Positions 58,573 to 64,000 of a stretch of 64,000 bases of DNA are shown piece by piece. This stretch comes from Deltaproteobacteria bacterium. Its GTDB lineage: Bacteria > Lernaellota > Lernaellaia > JACKCT01. The stretch is taken from the NCBI GenBank assembly GCA_027493875.1, contig JAOSJX010000012.1, positions 62,001 to 126,000 of the forward strand, written 5' to 3'. Position 1 is the stretch's first letter. The number at the start of each line of letters is the position of its first letter. The notes below the pieces were generated by a model that ran no database searches, was not told the origin of the DNA, and saw only the letters and a program-made list of their open reading frames with translations. The position numbers and the translations under genes were made by a program.

Positions 58573-59724
58573 TTAAACGAAACGCTGGAACACTTCGTCC
58601 GAGAGAAAGAGTCCCTTTTCGGACAAGCGAAGATGGTCCGCGTCGAAGGCGATCAGTCCCGCGGCGACGAGATCGTCGAACTCGCGCGCGTAGCGTTCGC
58701 GCACGTCGAGGCCGAATTCGTCGCGAAGCGCCGCGAGGGAAACGCCTTCCAACATCCGCAGGCCGAGAAAAAGACGTTCGCCCACCGCTTCGCCGAGGCT
58801 CGGGCGCTCTTCCGACGCCGCGGCCGAGCACTCGCGACGCACGGCATCGATATACGCGTCCGCGTCGCGGATGTTGGCGCGTCGTCGGCCGTACGGAGCA
58901 TCATCGCCGCGCCCGCGGAACGATACCGCCGCCGCGCCGACTCCGACGCAATCGCCGCGTTGCCAATAGTGGATGTTGTGACGGCTGCGTTTGCCCGGGC
59001 GCGCGAAGTTGGCGAGTTCGTAGTGCTCGAATCCCGCGTCGCGCAGCCGCGCCCGCACGGCGTCGAACTCCGCCGCGGAGGCGTCGGGGTCCATCTCCGG
59101 ACGGCGCCCGCGACGCACCTGATCCTCGCGCGGCGTTCCCTCGTACACCGTCAGGCAATACGCGGAAAGATGATGGAGGCCGAGCGCGACGAGTTCGTCC
59201 AACTCGTCGCAAACGCCGCCGCGCCGCTCCGGCACCGCGTACATGAAGTCCATGTTGAAATTATCGTAGCCCGCCCGTTGCGCGGCGAACGCCGCCTCGC
59301 GGGCCTCGCCGGGGCCGTGTTCGCGACCGAGGCTCGATAGTACCGGCTGCCGTAAACTCTGCACGCCGAACGAAAGACGGTTCACGCCCGCCGCGCGGAA
59401 GCCCGCGAGCTTTTCCTCGTTGACCGTTCCGGGATTGGCCTCGAGCGTGATCTCGACGTCGCCGGACAAATCGGCGACGTCGCGGACCGCATCGAGAATG
59501 CGCGCGATCGACGCGGGCGAAAAAAGAGAGGGCGTGCCCCCGCCGAAAAAAACGCTTGGAACCGAACCCGTGAGTTCTCCGCGCCGCGCGCGAAGCTCGG
59601 CCTCCACGGCGCGAACGTACGCGTCCTCCGGCATATCCGGACGCGCCACGCTGGCGAAATCGCAGTACCAGCACTTGCTCGCGCAAAAAGGAATGTGGAC
59701 GTAAATCGATATCGGGCGTTCCAT
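58573..59724 (-). CDS. hemW: Radical SAM heme chaperone HemW
   Basis: This intact 383-residue protein is related to coproporphyrinogen III dehydrogenase but is thought to act as a heme-insertion chaperone. It carries the [4Fe-4S] motif CASKCWYCDFAS, which lacks the extra Cys of true HemN. It also has FFGGGTPSLFSPASIARILD, EANPGTVNEEKLAGFRAAGV, RLSFGVQSL and the C-terminal HemN_C region (GEAVGERLFLGLRMLEGVSL). ATG 59724 has no strong Shine-Dalgarno but matches the family start. Function as HemW rather than HemN is inferred from the Cys pattern. Confidence 0.92.
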   Translation of the reverse strand: MERPISIYVHIPFCASKCWYCDFASVARPDMPEDAYVRAVEAELRARRGELTGSVPSVFFGGGTPSLFSPASIARILDAVRDVADLSGDVEITLEANPGTVNEEKLAGFRAAGVNRLSFGVQSLRQPVLSSLGREHGPGEAREAAFAAQRAGYDNFNMDFMYAVPERRGGVCDELDELVALGLHHLSAYCLTVYEGTPREDQVRRGRRPEMDPDASAAEFDAVRARLRDAGFEHYELANFARPGKRSRHNIHYWQRGDCVGVGAAAVSFRGRGDDAPYGRRRANIRDADAYIDAVRRECSAAASEERPSLGEAVGERLFLGLRMLEGVSLAALRDEFGLDVRERYAREFDDLVAAGLIAFDADHLRLSEKGLFLSDEVFQRFV

Positions 59725-59801
59725 GGCCTCGCCGCTCCTACGGCCGGCGCAGTCTAACCTCCCGTCTTATCGAACAAAACCTACCGTATATGGTGGATTG
59801 A

Positions 59802-59830
59802 TTGACAGGCCCACCCACATATTGTATTCC
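59802..59830 (+). promoter_or_regulatory. Sigma-70-like promoter
   Basis: TTGACA at 59802-59807 and TATTCC at 59825-59830 are 17 bases apart. The start site would be about 43 bases before ATG 59880, with GGGAG as ribosome-binding site between. Confidence 0.55.
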
Positions 59831-59879
59831 GGTTTTCGGCTTTTGTTGGCGATTTCACCTCTTCCGATCGGGAGTTTTT

Positions 59880-60261
59880 ATGCAGGAGTTGCGCCGTTAT
59901 TCCCGCTGGATTCACTACGGAGAACGGCGCCTCGTCTTGTTCGACGAGCATTTTTCCACCGGCGATCTCGACGGCGCCACCGACGCTCTGAAAAACGCCT
60001 GGCGGGCCCTCCTCATGCCCCCTCACGTTTCTGACCGGCTGTTTTGAAGGCGCGTTCTGGGAAGACTGGCCGCACCGGCGGACCGTCGAAGACAACATCA
60101 GCCGCGCTCAAGATCTGCTTCTGTCCGCGACGGCCGACGACGTGGAGGAAGTGATGTGCGAGCTTAAAGTGATTATGGGCTCCAATTTCGTCTACCTGCG
60201 GCGTGCGCTGCGCCTCCTTTGCGCGGATATGGGTCCCAAGGCCGTTTTCCCGTCGCGCTGA
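59880..60261 (+). CDS. Small soluble protein, unknown
   Basis: This reconstructed 126-residue protein begins MQELRRYSRWIHYGERRLVL with GGGAG just upstream. An extra C in a C run near 60020 shifts the frame; corrected, it reads ALLMPLTFLTGCFEGAFWED and continues to CADMGPKAVFPSR at TGA 60259-60261. It looks helical (FSTGDLDGATDALKNAWRAL; IMGSNFVYLRRALRLLCADM) with four Cys. No family is recognised. It has its own promoter and stands between hemW and the zinc-ribbon gene. Confidence 0.62.
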
Positions 60262-60380
60262 TAACGGCTTAAGAGATTCCCCGACATTCTTTCTTGTCCG
60301 GGCGCATGGCATCGCCTATAGTGGTGGGGTGTCCCGAACGGTGGTTTTTTTGCCCGCGGGACGACGAGGATTTGCGTTCG

Positions 60381-61829
60381 ATGGCGCTGGTATGCCCCCA
60401 TTGCTCCTATCCCAATTTCGTCGACGCCGTGAACTGTCGGCGTTGCCGGAAAGAGCTCCCGTCGATGTGCCCGACGTGCGGCGCGTTGCGTACTCCGGGC
60501 GCGGCGTTTTGTTCGTCGTGCGGCGAGTTGTTCGAAAAGAAGGTCGATCCGTCGGTTTATAAGACGGGTCCCGTTTATCAAATCCGCCGTGAGTCCGAAG
60601 CGGAAGCGGAACCGCCGGCGCCGGAAAAAACGCGGGACGCCGGCGAGGACCTCGAAAGCAAGTGGCGCCGCCTCCGCTCACGGCAACGGCAAACAAAATC
60701 CTGCCCGGAATGCGGTCACCAGGTCGACCAAGATGCGGCGTCCTGCATTTATTGCGGCGTGGCGTTTCAAGTGGCCCCGCGAACGGCGGCCGATGGTCCC
60801 GCGGCGAGGCCCGTCGCAATCCCGCCAAGGCCGGCGCCGCCGAAGCCCGCTCCGCCGCGCCCGGCGCTTCGCGTGGTGCCCAAGGAAGAGGAGGCGAATG
60901 GCGGAGACGCCGCGCGCCCGCGACCGTCCAAACTTCCGCCGCGGCCCGCGACGCAACAAGCGCAATCCCCGCGGCTGGCCGCGCCGCGGCCCCGGCGATC
61001 GAGGAGGAGCCCGAGCGCGAAGCCGAGCCGGCCGCCGAGGAAACACCGCCGCCGGATCCCGAACACGATTCCGCGTCGGTGGACGACACGGATTTTTCTC
61101 TCTTCAAAGTCAAACTGACGCCCGCGCCACCGCTCGACAAAGAACCGGCCGGGCTGATGCCGCTCCCCGAGGTACGCGAGTCGACGCGTCCGGAAAAAAT
61201 CGTGCCTCGGGCACGGCCGCTCCGTGAGGAATTTCCCGACCGAATGGTCCATGTGCCGGCGGCGGAGGTTCCGGCCGCCTCGAACGGAGAAATGCGGACC
61301 GTCCCTCCGCTATGGGCCGATCGGTTTCCGGTCACGAACGACGATTACCGTCTTTTCGTCGAGGAAACCTGGCGCCCGCCCGCCCGCGCATTGGTTCGAC
61401 GGGCGCTGCGTTCAGGGCATGGAAAAACACCCGGTCACGCAAATCGGTTTCGAGGAAGCGCAGGCTTATGCCCGGTGGGCGGGCAAACGCCTTCCCACCG
61501 AGCTCGAGTGGGAACGCCTCGCGCGCGGAGCGTCCTGGCGGTCGTTTCCCTGGGGCGACGGTTTCAACCCGTCCCTGGTGCACGGGGACGCCGCCCGCGG
61601 GTGTCTGATGCCCGTGGACGCGCATCCCGACGGCGCCTCGGAGGAAGGCGTGCAGGATCTGATCGGCAACGCGTCGGAGTGGACCGTAGACGCGGATCCC
61701 GGGACGCCGGTGTTGCGCGGTGGATGTTATCTCGACCCGCCGGAATTGCTGAAACCCGGGACGCGCGTTGTCCCGGCGAACGGCGACCCCAGCCCGTTCG
61801 TCGGTTTTAGGTGCGTGCAGGACGCCTAG
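60381..61829 (+). CDS. Zinc-ribbon protein with C-terminal FGE-sulfatase domain
   Basis: This protein of about 482 residues carries three double-Cys zinc ribbons: CPHCSYPNFVDAVNCRRC, CPTCGALRTPGAAFCSSC and CPECGHQVDQDAASCIYC. A long Pro/Ala-rich linker (about residues 150-240) follows. The C-terminal FGE/SUMF1-like domain has VPAAEV, FPVTNDDYRLFVEET, PVTQIGFEEAQAYARWAGKR, LPTELEWERLARG and GNASEWT...RGGCY...GFRCV. FGE domains make formylglycine or act as binding modules. The catalytic Cys pair of true formylglycine enzymes cannot be placed, so binding is more likely. Indels near 60990 and 61385 are corrected. The start is ATG 60381. Confidence 0.82.
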
Positions 61830-61944
61830 CGCGCTCCGGCGTTGATTTTCACCCCGACCGTTCTTATAGATAAGAGGCCGATGTTGAAATCGGTACGCGT
61901 CGCCGTACTTTTCGGGACCCGCAAAATAAAAGAAGGGGCGAGAC

Positions 61945-62864
61945 ATGAATAAAGTCACGATTATCGGAACGGGTCCCGCCGGGCTCACCGCCGCCATCTA
62001 CGCCGCCCGCGCGCAGCTCGCCCCGGTGATCTACGCGGGCATCCAGCACGGCGGACAGCTCACCACAACGACCGACGTCGAAAATTTCCCCGGCTTCGAA
62101 AACGGCATCATGGGACCCGCGCTCATGGAGGAGATGACGAAACAGGCCGAGCGTTTCGGAACCAAAATCGTTTACGACATGGTGACGCGCGCGGATTTTT
62201 CCGGCCGTCCGCTCAAGCTGTGGGCCGGCGACGAGGAGATCGAAACGCAAAGCGTCATCATCGCGACCGGCGCCACGGCGAAGACGCTCGGCCTCGCCGG
62301 CGAACAAAAACTCATGGGACGCGGCTTGTCGACCTGCGCCACCTGCGACGGTTTTTTCTACAAAGGCAAGCGCGTCGCGGTGGTCGGCGGCGGCGACTCC
62401 GCGATGGAAGAGGCGACCTACCTCGCAAATCTCGCAAGCGAGGTCGTGCTTTTGCATCGGCGCGACGAATTCCGCGCGTCGCCGATTATGATCAAACGCG
62501 CCATGGACCATCCGAAGATCAAGATCCTGACCCCCTACCTCATCGCCGACACGGTGGCGAACGACGCGGGCTGACCGCGGTGAAAATCGAGAACCGCAAA
62601 ACCGGCGAGCAAAGCGAACTCGAGATCGACGGTTTGTTCATGGCCATCGGGCACATCCCGAACTCCGAGATTTTCGCCGACTATGTGGACACCGACGAAC
62701 AGGGCTACATCAAAGTCCAGGATTTTACGCGCACCCGCACGCCGGGCGTCTTCGCCGCGGGCGATATCGCCGACCCGCATTTCCGCCAGGCCGTCACCGC
62801 CGCGGGAATGGGCTGCCAGGCCGCCATCCAGGCGCAGCGCTATCTCGAGGAACTCGAGGCCTGA
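61945..62864 (+). CDS. trxB: Thioredoxin reductase
   Basis: This cytosolic FAD/NADPH enzyme keeps thioredoxin reduced. The FAD-binding motif VTIIGTGPAGLTAAIYAARA is N-terminal, the redox pair is CATC in LSTCATCDGFFY, the NADPH motif is VAVVGGGDSAMEEATYLA, and the second FAD motif is GVFAAGDIADPHFRQAVTAA. A missing G near 62569 shifts the frame; corrected, it reads NDAGGLTAVKIENRKTG. Length of about 306 residues is normal. The gene order trxB-yidD leaves 3 bases between them. Confidence 0.95.
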
Positions 62865-62867
62865 GTC

Positions 62868-63188
62868 ATGCCGCGCAAGGCCCTTTCGCCGAAGTTGCGA
62901 AGGGGCCTTTGGCTTTTTCTCGCGGTCTTCGTCGTGCTGATCGCCGCGGACAATTTCCGGACTCCCGAAAGACAGGTGAGCGCCCGAGTTCTCTTGGCGG
63001 CGATCGGCGCCTATCAGCACCATCTGGCGTCACATGTCCCGTCCCACTGCCGATTTGAGCCGACGTGTAGTGAGTACGCGCGGCTCGCTGTTGGAAAGTA
63101 CGGCGCCGTCCGCGGCGGCCTCAAAGCCTCGTGGCGTGTCATCCGCTGCTCGCCCCTGACAAAAAATCCGGGAAAAGACTATCCTTGA
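62868..63188 (+). CDS. yidD: Membrane protein insertion efficiency factor YidD
   Basis: This intact 106-residue protein has an N-terminal helix (GLWLFLAVFVVLIAADNF) and the YidD core HCRFEPTCSEYARLAVGKYG...RVIRCSPL. The core Cys residues and the terminal CSP match the family, which assists YidC-dependent insertion. It is longer than most (70-90 residues) because of the N-terminal extension. ATG 62868 follows trxB by 3 bases, so the pair is co-transcribed. Confidence 0.93.
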   Translation: MPRKALSPKLRRGLWLFLAVFVVLIAADNFRTPERQVSARVLLAAIGAYQHHLASHVPSHCRFEPTCSEYARLAVGKYGAVRGGLKASWRVIRCSPLTKNPGKDYP

Positions 63189-63247
63189 AGGATGATAAAC
63201 GGTGTAAGGATCGAGTTGAGAAAACGGTGCCGCGAAACCGATCACGT

Positions 63248-63305
63248 CCAACCAATAACCAATAACCAACAACCAAAAACCAAAAACCAAAAACCAAAAA
63301 CCAAA
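63248..63305. repeat. Short tandem repeat of AACCAAA-type units
   Basis: A run of ACCAATA/ACCAAAA heptamers spans about 58 bases in the gap between yidD and the pentapeptide gene. It starts as AACCAATA-type units and becomes four or more copies of AACCAAA. It is C/A-rich on this strand only, and very different from nearby coding DNA. It is too short and uniform for a CRISPR array. It could be slippage-prone or a recurrent intergenic repeat. Confidence 0.7.
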
Positions 63306-63370
63306 TACGCACTCCTCTGTGCCTCGGGGCCTCTGTGGTGATATCTAAAGAAGAGTTCGCTCCTTCCCCG

Positions 63371-63985
63371 ATGTCGTTTCACGACATGCTCGGTCTTTTT
63401 GCGCGCCGGGCAGGTGGAGCGGTGGAACGCGCTGCGGCGCGACCATCCCGATTGGACGCGGCCCCTGCTCGAAAAATGCGTGATCGGGGGGTATCGCTCG
63501 CCGGAATCGACTTGCGCGGCGCGCGGCTTCAGGGCGCGAATCTGGTGGACGCGGATCTCTCCGGCGCCGATTTGCGCGAGGCGATGCTGGCGCGTTCTAC
63601 CTTGGCCGCGGCGAATCTCGCCGGCGCCAACCTGGACGGCGCCAATCTCGTTCACGCGAATCTCGAAGGCGCGATCTTACGCGGCGCGAGCGTCAACGGT
63701 GTGAAACTGCGCGACGCATTTTTGAAAGACGCGGATTTGTCGGAAACGAATCTCTCCGGCCACGATCTGGCCTGGACGCAAATGCCCGGCGCCAATCTCT
63801 CCGGCGCCGATCTTTCCGGCGCCGATCTCGGCGAGGCGGATCTCTCCGGCGCGAATCTTCGAGGCGCAAACCTCTCCGCCGCCCGCTTCGACGGCACGGA
63901 CCTCACGAACGCCGATCTGCGCGGCGCGAATCTCGACGGCGCGGATCTCACCGCCGCCGAAACCGACGGCGCGACATTCGATTAG
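63371..63985 (+). CDS. Pentapeptide-repeat protein
   Basis: This protein of about 205 residues has an N-terminal helical stretch (MSFHDMLGLF, then about QVERWNALRRDHPDWTRPLL after frame correction). About 28 pentapeptide repeats of the A(D/N)LxG type follow (GANLVDADLSGADLREA; GANLSGADLSGADLGEADLS). They form a right-handed quadrilateral beta-helix of about seven coils. Some family members bind DNA gyrase, others are structural. Two indels, near 63410 and 63490, disturb the N-terminal helix but not the repeats. ATG 63371 is a guess; the gene stops at TAG 63983-63985, inside the window. Confidence 0.8.
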   Translation: MSFHDMLGLFARRAGGAVERAAARPSRLDAAPARKMRDRGVSLAGIDLRGARLQGANLVDADLSGADLREAMLARSTLAAANLAGANLDGANLVHANLEGAILRGASVNGVKLRDAFLKDADLSETNLSGHDLAWTQMPGANLSGADLSGADLGEADLSGANLRGANLSAARFDGTDLTNADLRGANLDGADLTAAETDGATFD

Positions 63986-64000
63986 AGTAGTTTTCGGTTT

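Noticed and set aside
63248..63305. CRISPR array
   Set aside because: The repeat unit is 7 bases with no spacers, so it is a simple tandem repeat.
1..64000. Programmed ribosomal frameshifting as the cause of the broken genes
   Set aside because: The shifts occur in unrelated genes, at different homopolymers and in both directions, with no shared slippery site or stem; sequencing error explains them better.

Overview
The window comes from a Gram-negative bacterium with high-GC DNA. It encodes outer-membrane barrels, a PilQ secretin, many lipoproteins and a type IV pilus machine. The mix of pilD beside an NtrB/NtrC pair, a fimT-pilV-pilX-pilW minor-pilin cluster, poly-Asp lipoproteins and a zinc-regulated outer-membrane receptor family points to a Myxococcota/Deltaproteobacteria-like lineage. 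No rRNA or tRNA is present, so the phylum is an inference.

Quality caveat: about two thirds of the coding regions, including housekeeping genes (nadK, glnD, recN, trxB, aroB, parA), are interrupted by one-base indels, mostly at homopolymers. The correct protein resumes in another frame each time. This looks like uncorrected sequencing or assembly error rather than gene decay. CDS spans below are the reconstructed full genes, and frame changes are described in each entry.

Layout. 1-0.97 kb: end of an IS481-family element. 1-14.4 kb: secreted/lipoprotein genes, a beta-propeller, an outer-membrane barrel, two GT-C-like membrane proteins, an SGNH-type protein, then pilD and a histidine kinase/sigma-54 activator pair. 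14.7-28.8 kb: pilus locus fimT-pilV-pilX-pilW (PilW with an extension of about 1,200 residues), pilMNOPQ and aroB. 28.9-37.3 kb: a lipoprotein, a three-gene operon of unknown function, a B12-type radical SAM enzyme, and a compact parA-membrane protein-zinc peptidase operon. 37.4-46.8 kb: glnD, nadK, recN, an oligopeptide-type ABC ATPase, a Cys/His-motif membrane protein, small exported proteins and a PIG-L deacetylase. 46.8-53.9 kb: an ECF sigma/anti-sigma/two Spy-like stress operon, pspA, a PAS protein with a degenerate GGDEF domain, thpR and an acyl-CoA synthetase. 54-58.6 kb: a zinc-uptake operon (outer-membrane receptor, znuA, Asp/His/Cys-rich lipoprotein, znuC, znuB). 58.6-64 kb: hemW, a zinc-ribbon/FGE-type protein, trxB, yidD and a pentapeptide-repeat protein.

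How the parts fit together: PilD would process the prepilin signals of FimT, PilV and PilW. The adjacent kinase/activator pair could drive the sigma-54-like promoter just upstream of fimT. PilMNOP would link the cytoplasm to the PilQ secretin. PilA, the motor ATPases, PilC and a recognisable PilY1 are absent here, and the oversized PilW is a candidate tip adhesin. The zinc operon is a complete route from outer membrane to cytoplasm.
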